Source: Bacteroidales bacterium UBA5206 (GTDB lineage: Bacteria; Bacteroidota; Bacteroidia; Bacteroidales; Tenuifilaceae). Taken from it: a DNA stretch of 64,000 nucleotides. Shown here in pieces: positions 1 to 8,432 of the stretch. How positions within the stretch are numbered: position 1 is the stretch's first letter; the number at the start of each line of letters is the position of its first letter. The DNA lies in the NCBI GenBank assembly GCA_002412705.1, contig DHVO01000089.1:8147-72146 (forward strand), given 5' to 3'. A program made the position numbers and the translations under genes. The notes beneath the pieces are model-generated. The model made no database searches. It was not told where the DNA came from and worked only from the letters and a program-made list of their open reading frames with translations.

Positions 1-1
1 C

Positions 2-559
2 TTTTATTCCAATCTTATGGCGCGGTTTAACCTTGCCGATACCACAATGTCGCTGGAGGAGAAGCGCCACCTTTACTATGGCTACACTTTCCACTCCAAT
101 TACTCGCCTTATGGTAGCTCTACCTATCGCGATAGCGTGAGCGCAATTTACAGAAAGGACTCCCTGGTTGCAGCCGATTACCGGCTTATGATTGCATTCT
201 GCGATTCCATGCTACAGGCTAACCCCTTCGATTTTCAAGCGCTTGGGTCAAAGGTTTATGCCTACGACCAGCAGGGCGATACTACAAAAGCGTTTGAGAA
301 CCTAAAGCGAATGAGTTTTATTGTTGATGCCATAGTAAGCTCTGGTGATGGGGTTTCCAAAGAGACGGCTTTTTATGTGATTCAAACCTCGCATGAGTAC
401 TTCTTGCTTGATATTCTCGGCTTTCAGTTTGGTGGTTCGCAAAGCCTAATTGGTCACTACGACTACCTTACTGTGCAACCTAACGAGGCTGATATAGAGG
501 GCGTTTACTTTGACGTGAGTCCATGCCTGAGCTCCTTGTCGAAACAAATGGAAAAGTAG
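2..559 (+). CDS. DUF4919 domain protein, 5' end cut by window edge
   Basis: The reading frame is open to the left edge. The codons before the first ATG (position 17) read FYSNL and lead smoothly into MARFNLADTTMSLEEKRHLY, which resembles the N-terminal part of DUF4919 proteins, so the true start lies outside the window. The visible 185 residues contain the typical YYGYTF segment and a TPR-like stretch (ANPFDFQALGSKVYAYDQQG). The function of the family is unknown; it occurs in Bacteroidota, often as secreted proteins. The next gene begins about 70 bases downstream on the same strand. Confidence 0.75.
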   Translation, partial: FYSNLMARFNLADTTMSLEEKRHLYYGYTFHSNYSPYGSSTYRDSVSAIYRKDSLVAADYRLMIAFCDSMLQANPFDFQALGSKVYAYDQQGDTTKAFENLKRMSFIVDAIVSSGDGVSKETAFYVIQTSHEYFLLDILGFQFGGSQSLIGHYDYLTVQPNEADIEGVYFDVSPCLSSLSKQMEK

Positions 560-626
560 TTGCCTTTGGTACATCGCTGCGCTTAACTTGTTTAGTATTG
601 CTAACCATTTTCTAAACTTTTTTGGT

Positions 627-1190
627 ATGATGCAGAACAGAGAGCTATTACCCGATAGCAGCAATACGTTAATTGCCTTGCTGCAGAAGCGTTTTCAGAG
701 CAATATGCACCGCCATAGTGTACTTGTGTGGCCTGATATTGTGGTTAAACTACAAGCTAATTCGGAAAAGCTTTGGTCGCTTAACCAGATGGAGCAAACT
801 GGCGGTGAGCCAGATGTTGTTGGTTTTGATACACAAACAGGTGAGTTCCTCTTTTGCGATTGTTCCAAGGAATCCCCTAAGGGCCGAAGAAGCCTTTGCT
901 ACGATGACCAGGCTTTGAACGATCGAAAGGAAAATAAACCTGCAGGCAGCGCAAAGGCAATGGCTGCAAGTATGGGCGTTGAGCTACTTACAGAGCATCA
1001 GTATAGAGAGCTGCAGCAGTTGGAGCCGTTTGATGCCAAAACATCAAGTTGGATAGAAACCCCTAGTGAGGTAAGGACGCTTGGTGGCGCTCTATTTGGC
1101 GATTATCGTTACGGACGGGTTTTTATTTACCATAACGGAGCCGCATCGTACTACGCAGTTAGGGGGTTTAGGGCGATGTTGCGGGTATAG
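627..1190 (+). CDS. DUF4256 domain protein
   Basis: The 187-residue product matches my memory of the DUF4256 family over its whole length: the ALLQKRF and NMHRH opening, EKLWSLNQMEQTGGEPDVVG, the FCDCSKESPKGRRSLCYD block, RKENKP, and the C-terminal GALFGDYRYGRVFIYHNGA. The frame extends to 588, but conservation starts at the ATG ATG pair at 627/630, so I place the start there. The function is unknown. The protein is probably cytoplasmic, with no signal peptide or membrane segment. It lies in an apparently accessory stretch beside an AT-rich gene. Confidence 0.8.
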   Translation: MMQNRELLPDSSNTLIALLQKRFQSNMHRHSVLVWPDIVVKLQANSEKLWSLNQMEQTGGEPDVVGFDTQTGEFLFCDCSKESPKGRRSLCYDDQALNDRKENKPAGSAKAMAASMGVELLTEHQYRELQQLEPFDAKTSSWIETPSEVRTLGGALFGDYRYGRVFIYHNGAASYYAVRGFRAMLRV

Positions 1191-1244
1191 CTTTGGTGTG
1201 TGTTAATTAACAAAATACCCTGAAGCATTTGAAATATTACAGAT

Positions 1245-2102
1245 ATGACAAAAGAAAAAATATTATTAGCAGGAGCTACTGGATATTTAGGTCGATTCAT
1301 AACACAGGAATTGATTGACAGAGGCTATGAAACGAGAATTATAGTTCGCAACAAAGAAAAAGTAAAACTAAGTTCGCTAGATATTGAAATAGTTGAAGCT
1401 CAAATAACGAAACCCGATAATTTGAAAGATGTATGCAAAAATATTGATATTGTAATCAGCACGGTTGGAATTACAAGGCAAAAGGATGGATTAACCTATA
1501 TGGATGTCGATTATCAGGCAAATGCAAACCTGATTAATGAAGCCAAAAAAAGCGGAGTTAAAAAATTCATCTACATATCCGTTTTAAATGGAGAGAAACT
1601 TAGGAACCTGAAAATTTGTGAGGCAAAAGAAAAATTAGGAGATTATTTAAAATCTTCTGGATTAAATTATTGCATAATTCGACCAAATGGATTTTTCTCT
1701 GATATGGCAGATTTTCTTAAAATGGCGAGAGGAGGAAAAGTTTACTTGTTCGGAGACGGAAAATTAAAACTAAATCCAATTCACGGAAAAGATTTAGCAA
1801 AAGAGGTTGTAAATGCTATCAACCAAGATAAAAAAGAGATTAATATTGGCGGTCCTGATTTGCTTTCTCAAAACGAAATTGCAGTATTGGCATTGAAAGC
1901 TTATGGAAAGAAAATTAAGATTATTCATTTGCCTGATTGGATAAGGCAATTTGCTCTTTGGAGTGTTAGGACATTTACGAGTTCAAAAACGTATGGTTCG
2001 ATTGAATTTTTTATGACAACTATGGTTATGGATATGACTGCTCCACTATTTGGAGAAGAGAAATTAGAAAATTTTTTCAATAACGAAGCTAAAAATAAAT
2101 AA
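1245..2102 (+). CDS. NAD(P)-binding NmrA/SDR-like protein in an AT-rich segment
   Basis: 285 residues with an N-terminal Rossmann dinucleotide motif GATGYLG (residues 10-16), a strand with VISTVGITRQ, then KKFIYISVLNG and IIRPNGFFSDM, as in atypical extended SDRs of the NmrA/NAD(P)H-binding group. No classical YxxxK catalytic pair is obvious, so a redox-sensing or isomerase-like role is possible; the substrate is unknown. Codon use differs strongly from the neighbours: the gene is AT-rich, full of AAA Lys and ATA/ATT Ile codons, and is followed by an imperfect hairpin element. This suggests recent transfer. Confidence 0.8.
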   Translation: MTKEKILLAGATGYLGRFITQELIDRGYETRIIVRNKEKVKLSSLDIEIVEAQITKPDNLKDVCKNIDIVISTVGITRQKDGLTYMDVDYQANANLINEAKKSGVKKFIYISVLNGEKLRNLKICEAKEKLGDYLKSSGLNYCIIRPNGFFSDMADFLKMARGGKVYLFGDGKLKLNPIHGKDLAKEVVNAINQDKKEINIGGPDLLSQNEIAVLALKAYGKKIKIIHLPDWIRQFALWSVRTFTSSKTYGSIEFFMTTMVMDMTAPLFGEEKLENFFNNEAKNK

Positions 2103-2158
2103 AAACGGCACACAGTATACAGTGATAATTGTTTGATAATCATGTGTATGTGAAGTGT
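2103..2158. repeat. Imperfect inverted repeat after the AT-rich gene
   Basis: AACGGCACACAGTATACAGT and the complement of the 3' half (AACACTTCACATACACATGA) pair with several bulges, around a TGTTT centre. Confidence 0.4.
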
Positions 2159-2175
2159 TAGTTCTCGAGTCAACT

Positions 2176-2234
2176 TTTTCCTAGCAGATAGGAAAGAAGC
2201 CCGAAAACCTAACCGTTTCCTATTGTAAAACGGT
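2176..2234. other. Two hairpins before the MFS gene
   Basis: TTTCCTA-GCAGA-TAGGAAA (2176-2194) and AACCGTTT-N9-AAACGGTT (2210-2234) are both perfect. They may terminate the upstream gene or regulate the MFS gene; neither has a good U-run. Confidence 0.4.
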
Positions 2235-2265
2235 TTACCGTGTTTTGCTAATTGCTTTTAATTTG

Positions 2266-3447
2266 ATGTTAATGAAGGGGATAACTCGTGCCGTTTGGGT
2301 GTTGTCTGTTATTAGCTTGCTTACCGATACTGCCAGTGAGATGCTATACCCAGTAATGCCTATCTACTTAAAATCCATTGGCTTTACTGTGGTTCTAATT
2401 GGAGTGCTAGAGGGGCTTGCTGAGGCAACAGCAGGGCTAAGCAAGGGGTACTTTGGTAAACTCTCTGATACCGCAGGGAAGCGGGTTCCCTTTGTGCAAG
2501 TGGGCTACTCGCTAAGTGCCATATCAAAGCCTCTAATGGCATTTTTTATTTACCCTCTGTGGATATTCTTTGCAAGAACAATTGATAGGTTTGGCAAAGG
2601 AATAAGAACTGGTGCAAGGGATGCAATCCTTTCTAGCGAGGCAACTCCAGCAACAAAGGGGCGCGTATTTGGATTTCACCGATCAATGGATACCCTTGGA
2701 GCTGTTCTTGGCCCTTCTTTGGCGTTGGTTTACCTCTACTATTTCCCCGATGACTACAGAACCCTTTTTCTTGTTGCATTCTTCCCTGGACTGCTTGCCA
2801 TTGCTGCATCTTTCCTACTAAAGGAAAAGCCTAGCCAGCAGACCAATGTTAAGCCCCCGGTTAAGTTCTTCTCTTTTATCGGCTACTGGAAGGAGAGCCC
2901 TGTGGCCTATAAAAAGTTGCTGGTAGGATTACTGGTCTTTACCCTATTCAATAGTTCCGATGTTTTTCTGTTGCTAAAGGCTAAGGATGCAGGTTTAAGT
3001 GATGCCGCTGTAATTGGGGTTTATATTTTCTACAACCTCATTTACGCATTGTTCTCATATCCTATCGGGATTTTAGCCGATAGGGTAGGGCTTAAATCAA
3101 TTCTTATATCAGGCCTAATTGCCTTTGCCACGGTATATTTTGGTATGGCGTTTTGTTCGGGGATGTATGTTTACCTCGGCTTGTTCTTTGTTTATGGCGT
3201 TTATGCCGCTGCAACCGAGGGTGTATCAAAGGCTTGGATATCGAATATTATTAGTAAAAATTATACTGCCACAGCAATAGGAACCTTTGCTGGGCTGCAA
3301 AGTGTTTGTGCCTTGATGGCGAGTTCGTTAACTGGCCTTGTTTGGTTCGTTTTTGGGGCAACAACCGCTTTTGTGCTTACTGCTGCTGTAACGCTACTTG
3401 TATGCATTTATCTGTTTGTTTACGTGCCAAAACCTAGTTGTTCCTAA
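2266..3447 (+). CDS. MFS transporter
   Basis: About 393 residues with roughly 12 hydrophobic segments. The loop after TM2 holds the major facilitator signature in the form GKLSDTAGKR, and a second charged stretch, RTIDRFGKGIRTGARDA, follows TM4. The central loop (KEKPSQQTNVKPPVK) separates the two six-helix halves. The opening (VISLLTDTASEMLYPVMPIYL) is typical of a bacterial MFS subgroup with uncharacterised substrates. The frame opens at a TTG at 2245; the ATGs at 2266 or 2272 are more credible starts. Substrate unknown. Confidence 0.82.
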   Translation: MLMKGITRAVWVLSVISLLTDTASEMLYPVMPIYLKSIGFTVVLIGVLEGLAEATAGLSKGYFGKLSDTAGKRVPFVQVGYSLSAISKPLMAFFIYPLWIFFARTIDRFGKGIRTGARDAILSSEATPATKGRVFGFHRSMDTLGAVLGPSLALVYLYYFPDDYRTLFLVAFFPGLLAIAASFLLKEKPSQQTNVKPPVKFFSFIGYWKESPVAYKKLLVGLLVFTLFNSSDVFLLLKAKDAGLSDAAVIGVYIFYNLIYALFSYPIGILADRVGLKSILISGLIAFATVYFGMAFCSGMYVYLGLFFVYGVYAAATEGVSKAWISNIISKNYTATAIGTFAGLQSVCALMASSLTGLVWFVFGATTAFVLTAAVTLLVCIYLFVYVPKPSCS

Positions 3448-3566
3448 TTTTAGTAATTCGTTTTTAATGTACTGACATTTAATGTTATATGTTGATGTTA
3501 TTATAATGGTAATTTATAACATAAATTCCCTCTGATTTAGAGCGTAAACAGAATTACTTCTTTATC

Positions 3567-3574
3567 TATCTTTG
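3567..3574 (+). promoter_or_regulatory. -7 element TATCTTTG before TRIC gene
   Basis: Exact TAnnTTTG, ending 4 bases before the ATG at 3579; no clear -33 TTTG. Confidence 0.5.
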
Positions 3575-3578
3575 CCGC

Positions 3579-4193
3579 ATGATTCAAGATTTTTCATATC
3601 TCTACGCCCTGGATTTACTGGGAACCTTTGTTTTTGCCATCAGCGGTTTTTTAACTGCTTCCGACAAGAAGTTCGACCTTTTTGGCGCGGCAGTTATCTC
3701 TCTGGTTACGGCTTTAGGCGGGGGAACCATTCGCGATATGCTCATTGGTAGTCACCCGGTGGGGTGGATGATTAATGCCAACTACCTTTATGCCGTACTT
3801 GGTGGAATTGTGGCTAGTATTCTTTTTAAAAGGCATATAGAGCGGTTGCGCCGCACCCTTTTCCTTTTCGACTCCATTGGGATTGGCATTTTCACCGTGG
3901 TTGGCTTGCAAAAGACTCTGGGTTACGATGTTTCTCCGTTCATTGCAGCCATAATGGGAACTACTTCCGCCGTATTTGGCGGTGTTGTTCGCGATATTCT
4001 CTCTGGCGAGGTTCCCCTTATTTTCCGAAAGGAGATTTACGCAACGGCTTGTTTTGTTGGTGGGCTATTCTATCTATTCCTGTGCTGGTTGGGCATTGGA
4101 ACCGATTGGTCTGCAAGTATCACCGTGCTACTTATCATCGGAATTCGCCTTTTGTCGGTTCATTTCAAGTGGTCGCTACCTCGCATGGGGTAA
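3579..4193 (+). CDS. TRIC/UPF0126 family trimeric cation channel
   Basis: 204 residues, seven predicted membrane helices arranged as two similar halves. Each half carries the family glycine-rich repeat: GGGTIRDMLIG in the first and GGVVRDILSGE in the second. These are the hallmarks of the UPF0126 (YicG/YadS) family, structurally homologous to TRIC potassium-permeable channels. An upstream TATCTTTG fits the Bacteroidota -7 element only five bases before the ATG, implying a very short leader or leaderless mRNA. Apparently monocistronic, with a hairpin after the stop. Confidence 0.88.
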   Translation: MIQDFSYLYALDLLGTFVFAISGFLTASDKKFDLFGAAVISLVTALGGGTIRDMLIGSHPVGWMINANYLYAVLGGIVASILFKRHIERLRRTLFLFDSIGIGIFTVVGLQKTLGYDVSPFIAAIMGTTSAVFGGVVRDILSGEVPLIFRKEIYATACFVGGLFYLFLCWLGIGTDWSASITVLLIIGIRLLSVHFKWSLPRMG

Positions 4194-4237
4194 GTAAAGG
4201 CAGTTTTATACACTTTTTCTCTGATGTGCATTGTACA

Positions 4238-4260
4238 TTAGCCCTTTAACTACGGGCTAA
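4238..4260 (+). other. Hairpin after TRIC-type gene
   Basis: TTAGCCC and GGGCTAA form a perfect 7-bp stem with a 9-base loop, 44 bases after the stop, without a proper U-run. It may be a weak terminator and lies directly ahead of the mutS2 -7 element. Confidence 0.5.
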
Positions 4261-4266
4261 AATCAT

Positions 4267-4274
4267 TACATTTG
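4267..4274 (+). promoter_or_regulatory. -7 element TACATTTG before mutS2
   Basis: Exact TAnnTTTG, 18-25 bases before the mutS2 ATG; no clear -33 TTTG. Confidence 0.5.
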
Positions 4275-4291
4275 CGCTCTAATTATCTAAA

Positions 4292-6805
4292 ATGGATAGT
4301 ATTTACCCATCGTCTTTTGAATCTAAAGTAGGATTCGACCGCATTCGTGAGCATGTTGCAGGCCTTTGCCTTTGCCCTTTAGGAAGGCGTAACGCGCAAC
4401 AGGTACAGTTTATTAGCGATTACCAAACCGTTGTTCGTTTAGTTGATGAAACCAGCGAGATGAAAACCATTCTTCTGATGGAAGATGGCTTTCCTGTTGA
4501 TGGTTACGTTGATGCCACTCCCTTTTTGGAGCGCATTAAGCGTGAGGGAACTTACCTTGACGAGACGGAGCTGGTTAATCTTCGCCGCTCGCTCGATGCC
4601 ATTCGCGCCCTACTTGCATTCTTCAAAAAGGGCGATGAGCCAAAGTACCCTCGCCTTACCGATTTGGCCAAGCCAGTAGCGTACTTCCCTTACGTATCGG
4701 ATAGGATTGATGCTATAATCAACAAGTTTGGCAAGGTAAAGGACAACGCTTCGCCAGAGCTGGCGCAAATCCGCTCATCCATTTCGTCTATACAGAACTC
4801 CATTTCAAAGCGTATAACCAGCATTCTTAAGAGCGCGCAGTCGGAGGGGATTGTTGAGTCGGATGCATCGCCATCCATCCGCGATGGTCGTATCGTAATC
4901 CCCGTGCTTGCTGCCAATAAGCGCAAGCTTAAGGGGTTGGTACTTGATGAGTCGGCCACAGGTAAAACTGTGTTCATTGAGCCTGTTGAGGTGGTTGAGA
5001 TGAATAATGAGCTTCGCGATTTGGAGTATCAGGAGCGCCGCGAGGTTATTCGTATCCTTGTGGAATTTGCCGATAGCATTCGTCCCTATCTACCCGATTT
5101 GTTGCTATCGTACGAGTTTCTTGGTGCCATTGATTTTATTAGAGCCAAAGCGCTGTTTGCCCTAAATGTAGCTGGTAACAAGCCCATTGTAAATAGCAAG
5201 GCGGGAATCTCACTGCGCAATGCGGTGCATCCGCTCCTAATGTTAGCGCTAAAAAAGGAGGGCAAGTCGGTAGTTCCGCTCACCTTGGAGCTAAACGATA
5301 AGAATCACTTACTGTTGATATCGGGTCCCAACGCAGGAGGAAAATCGGTGTGCTTAAAAACCACTGGTTTAGCGCAGTACATGCTTCAGTGCGGGTTCCT
5401 TCCTCCTGTAACGGAGAATAGCGAGATGGGTATCTTTAACAAGATATTCATTGATATTGGCGATGAGCAGTCCATTGAGAACGATTTAAGTACATATAGC
5501 TCCCACCTTCTCAACATGAAGCACTTCCTTAGGTATGCCGATAGCAAAACCATGGTGCTTATTGATGAGTTTGGCTCGGGTACCGAACCCGTGGCCGGTG
5601 GTGCCATTGCCGAGGCTATTCTTGGCAAGCTTAACGAGGCGGGAACCTTTGGAATTATCACCACGCACTACTCTAATCTAAAGCATTTTGCCAGCAATTC
5701 CGATGGTATTATTAATGGCGCAATGCTTTTTGATAATGTTAAGATTGAGCCGTTCTTCCGCCTAGAGGTGGGAAAGCCGGGCAGCAGCTTTGCCTTTGAG
5801 ATTGCCCGTAAAATAGGCCTTCCCGAAGATTTGCTACAGGTTGCATCGAGCAAAACGGGCGACGATTATGTTACCTTCGAAAAACACCTCCGCGTGATAT
5901 CGCGCGATAAGCGCTACTGGGAGCAGAAACGGGAAAAGATTCGCCTTACCGATAAGCGCCTTGAGGAGATGGAGCAGAAGCTGGCATCGGAGCTTAGCGC
6001 GCTTAAAACAAAGAAACAGGAGGTAGTGCAGCAGGCAAAGCAAGAGGCGCAGGCGCTACTTGCCGAGACCAACAGGCGCATTGAGAATACTATACGCGAG
6101 ATTCGTGAGGCTGAGGCCGAGAAGGAGCGTACCCGCGAGCTGCGCAGCAACCTTGAGCAGTTTAAGGAGGAGGTTAAGCAGCAGCTAGCCGATGGTGCCT
6201 CCGATGAGGAGATTGAGCGCAAAATGGCTCAGATAAAGGATAGGCAGAAGCGCCGCGATGAGCGTAAAACTAAAACGGGTGAGGTTGATGCTAAACCCTC
6301 CAAAAAGGGCGCACCTGTTCAGGATGATGAGGATAAGCCCTTGGCGCCTGGCGATAAGGTTAAGCTTGCCGGACAGGATATCCCCGGTGAGGTTGTAAGC
6401 GTTGGGCCAAACACCGCTGTGGTGGGCTTTGGGCAAATGCTCACCACCGTTCAGCTCGATAAGCTTCAGCGCATATCTAGCAACGAGTACCGCAAATCGA
6501 ACAGAGAGGTAAGGCAGCCCCGCACCTCATCAACATACGATATGCACAAGAAGCGGCTAAACTTTAAGTCCGATATCGATATCCGCGGATATCGTGCCGA
6601 TGATGCCATGCTAGAGGTGCAAGAGCTGCTAGATGAGGCGCTTATGCTTGGAATATCTCAGGTGCGTATTCTGCACGGAAAGGGTAATGGCATTCTTCGT
6701 CAGCTAATTAGGGAGTACCTGCAAACCCTTCCCTTCGTATCGTCCTTTGCCGATGAGCGGGTAGATTTGGGTGGAGCCGGAATTACTGTGGTTAAGCTGG
6801 ATTAG
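4292..6805 (+). CDS. mutS2: Endonuclease MutS2
   Basis: 837 residues with the full MutS2 order: N-terminal core/lever region, ATPase domain with Walker A GPNAGGKS (about residue 346) and Walker B VLIDEFGSGTEP (about 420), a long charged coiled coil (about 530-660), a KOW-like segment (about 690-735), and a C-terminal Smr nuclease domain (DIRGYRADDA about 761, HGKGNGILR about 794). MutS2 lacks the mismatch-reading domain of MutS; it is implicated in suppressing recombination and in ribosome collision rescue. A TACATTTG -7 element lies 18 bases before the ATG. Confidence 0.95.
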   Translation: MDSIYPSSFESKVGFDRIREHVAGLCLCPLGRRNAQQVQFISDYQTVVRLVDETSEMKTILLMEDGFPVDGYVDATPFLERIKREGTYLDETELVNLRRSLDAIRALLAFFKKGDEPKYPRLTDLAKPVAYFPYVSDRIDAIINKFGKVKDNASPELAQIRSSISSIQNSISKRITSILKSAQSEGIVESDASPSIRDGRIVIPVLAANKRKLKGLVLDESATGKTVFIEPVEVVEMNNELRDLEYQERREVIRILVEFADSIRPYLPDLLLSYEFLGAIDFIRAKALFALNVAGNKPIVNSKAGISLRNAVHPLLMLALKKEGKSVVPLTLELNDKNHLLLISGPNAGGKSVCLKTTGLAQYMLQCGFLPPVTENSEMGIFNKIFIDIGDEQSIENDLSTYSSHLLNMKHFLRYADSKTMVLIDEFGSGTEPVAGGAIAEAILGKLNEAGTFGIITTHYSNLKHFASNSDGIINGAMLFDNVKIEPFFRLEVGKPGSSFAFEIARKIGLPEDLLQVASSKTGDDYVTFEKHLRVISRDKRYWEQKREKIRLTDKRLEEMEQKLASELSALKTKKQEVVQQAKQEAQALLAETNRRIENTIREIREAEAEKERTRELRSNLEQFKEEVKQQLADGASDEEIERKMAQIKDRQKRRDERKTKTGEVDAKPSKKGAPVQDDEDKPLAPGDKVKLAGQDIPGEVVSVGPNTAVVGFGQMLTTVQLDKLQRISSNEYRKSNREVRQPRTSSTYDMHKKRLNFKSDIDIRGYRADDAMLEVQELLDEALMLGISQVRILHGKGNGILRQLIREYLQTLPFVSSFADERVDLGGAGITVVKLD

Positions 6806-6840
6806 GCGGATATTGGTGTTTAGTGCTTAGTGTTTGGATA

Positions 6841-6964
6841 CTAGTGTTTGTTTTTTAGATTTTGGTGTATAGCCTTTATCTTAGTCTAAAATCTAACGTC
6901 TAAAATCTATCTTAATCTTTCACATTTCTAGTGTTTGTTTTTTAGATTTTGGTGTATAGCCTTT
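6841..6964. repeat. 37-bp direct repeat in a repeat-rich spacer
   Basis: A 37-base sequence beginning CTAGTGTTTG occurs identically at 6841-6877 and 6928-6964 (period 87). Each copy is followed by short TCTAAAATCTA/ACGTCTAAAATCTA units. Confidence 0.9.
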
Positions 6965-7009
6965 CTTAGTCTAACATCTAACGTCTAAAATCTAACATCT
7001 ATCTTAATC

Positions 7010-7094
7010 TTTCACGTCTCACGTCTCACCTTACACCTTTCACTTTTCACTTTTCACGTTTCACTTTTCCCGTTTCCCGTTCCACTCTTTTTCC
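7010..7094 (+). repeat. Pyrimidine-rich TTTCAC-type tract
   Basis: A run of degenerate units TCACGTC, TTTCACTTTTCAC and TTCCCG makes a strongly pyrimidine-rich plus strand just before the polysaccharide deacetylase cluster and its putative -7 element. Confidence 0.8.
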
Positions 7095-7122
7095 TATCTT
7101 AGCACTAGCAAAAACATTTACC

Positions 7123-8430
7123 GTGGAGCTTCTAGTATATACCAACAGTATTACGCCAAGGCTAACCTACATTGCCAAATTCCTTTTGGGGAATATACTT
7201 GGCTACACGGTCACCTTTAGCACCAGTAAGTCCAAAATAGTTTCCTTTAATGGTCCGGTAATCGCTTATACCAATATTTCCGTATCTAATGCGGTAAATA
7301 TAGTCCCGCATGGGTTGCTAACCGAGATGGATATTACAGAGCAACCGCTTAGCCTCTCCGTATGGAATGGTTTACCTGTTGTATTTGTTACATCCGATGA
7401 GGCAACAATTCCTTTCGATCTGTTTGCCGCATCGTTCTATCTAGTTTCCCGGTACGAAGAGTATTTACCCTTTGAGCCCGATAAGCATGGGCGTTTTCCA
7501 CACGAGGCAAGTGTGCTTTTTAAGGAAGGGTTGCTCAACAGACCCTTGGTTGACGAGTGGGCCATGGCGATGCGCAATGAGCTGGCCAAGTTTTTCCCCA
7601 AGTATATCATGCCAAAGCGTAGGTTCCACTTTGTTCCTACTATCGATATTGACAATGCATTTGCCTATAGGCATAAAGGGTTACGTAGAACTTTCTTTGG
7701 TTCTCTTCGTGACTTGGTTTACTTCCGTTTCGACGAGCTCTTTACACGCTATATGGCTATTTTGGGTCTTAAACGCGATGTTTACGATGTTTATGAACGG
7801 CTATACACCCTACTTGCTCCATACCCTTGGGCTGTGTGGTTTATACTTGGTGGCAAGTATGGGCATTACGATAAGCGTGTGTCGCTAAAAAAGCGTTCCA
7901 TGCGCCAGTTGGTTAGGCGAATATCAAGACAGTTTGAGGTGGGTGTTCATCCATCGTATGGAGCGGGATTGGATGCAAAAGCCGTTGAAGAGGAGATTGC
8001 CCAGCTATCGTTGGTACTAAATGCAGAGGTGAGCAAGAGTCGCCAGCATTTTCTACGTATCAAAATGCCATACACCTACAGGCTGTTGTCCCAACTGGGC
8101 GTTAAGGCCGATTATTCCATGGGGTACTCTGCTATTAATGGATTTAGGGCGGGCACCTGCACTGCATTCAAGTTTTACGACCTAGAGTCGGAACGCGAGC
8201 TTCCCCTTATGGTTGTTCCTTTTGCCGTAATGGACAGAGCGTTACTAAACGAATGCAGCGATAATGCCGTTAAAGCAGTCTCGCGAGCGCTTCATCTGGC
8301 AAAAAACGTGCGAAATGTTGGAGGAACATTTATACTTTTATGGCATAACGAATCGTTATCTGGTACTAACGAGTGGAAGGATTGGGAAGATGTGCTTCCT
8401 GCTATTATTAGCGAAATTAAAAGATTTTAA
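7123..8430 (+). CDS. Polysaccharide deacetylase-like protein (DUF7033 type)
   Basis: 435 residues starting with GTG. The N-terminal part resembles the DUF7033 region found ahead of NodB-like domains in Bacteroidota. The C-terminal half has degenerate NodB features: PTIDIDNAF (metal-site Asp region, about residue 172), VGVHPSYGAG (about 275), the R-x-H/KMPYTYRLL stretch with DYSMGYSAINGFRAGTC, and LLWHNESL near the end. It probably acts on an acetylated or otherwise modified surface polysaccharide. It heads a cluster: the next start is 2 bases past its stop. A TATCTTAG element (7095-7102) resembles the -7 consensus with one mismatch. Confidence 0.8.
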   Translation: MELLVYTNSITPRLTYIAKFLLGNILGYTVTFSTSKSKIVSFNGPVIAYTNISVSNAVNIVPHGLLTEMDITEQPLSLSVWNGLPVVFVTSDEATIPFDLFAASFYLVSRYEEYLPFEPDKHGRFPHEASVLFKEGLLNRPLVDEWAMAMRNELAKFFPKYIMPKRRFHFVPTIDIDNAFAYRHKGLRRTFFGSLRDLVYFRFDELFTRYMAILGLKRDVYDVYERLYTLLAPYPWAVWFILGGKYGHYDKRVSLKKRSMRQLVRRISRQFEVGVHPSYGAGLDAKAVEEEIAQLSLVLNAEVSKSRQHFLRIKMPYTYRLLSQLGVKADYSMGYSAINGFRAGTCTAFKFYDLESERELPLMVVPFAVMDRALLNECSDNAVKAVSRALHLAKNVRNVGGTFILLWHNESLSGTNEWKDWEDVLPAIISEIKRF

Positions 8431-8432
8431 TC

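Larger units (their letters stand above)
1202..2158. mobile_element. Possible single-gene cassette with attC-like hairpin
   Basis: The AT-rich SDR-like gene is flanked by similar heptamers GTTAATT (1202-1208) and GTTAGTT (2156-2162). Its 3' flank 2103-2158 is an imperfect hairpin opening with AAC and closing with GTT. This recalls gene cassettes of integrons, but the canonical GTTRRRY is not met and no integrase is seen. Confidence 0.25.

Noticed and set aside
5386..6436. Several minus-strand ORFs inside mutS2
   Set aside because: They are antisense shadows of a well-conserved gene with no family resemblance.
6841..7094. CRISPR array
   Set aside because: There are only two copies of the 37-bp unit, the intervening sequence is itself repetitive, and there are no cas genes.
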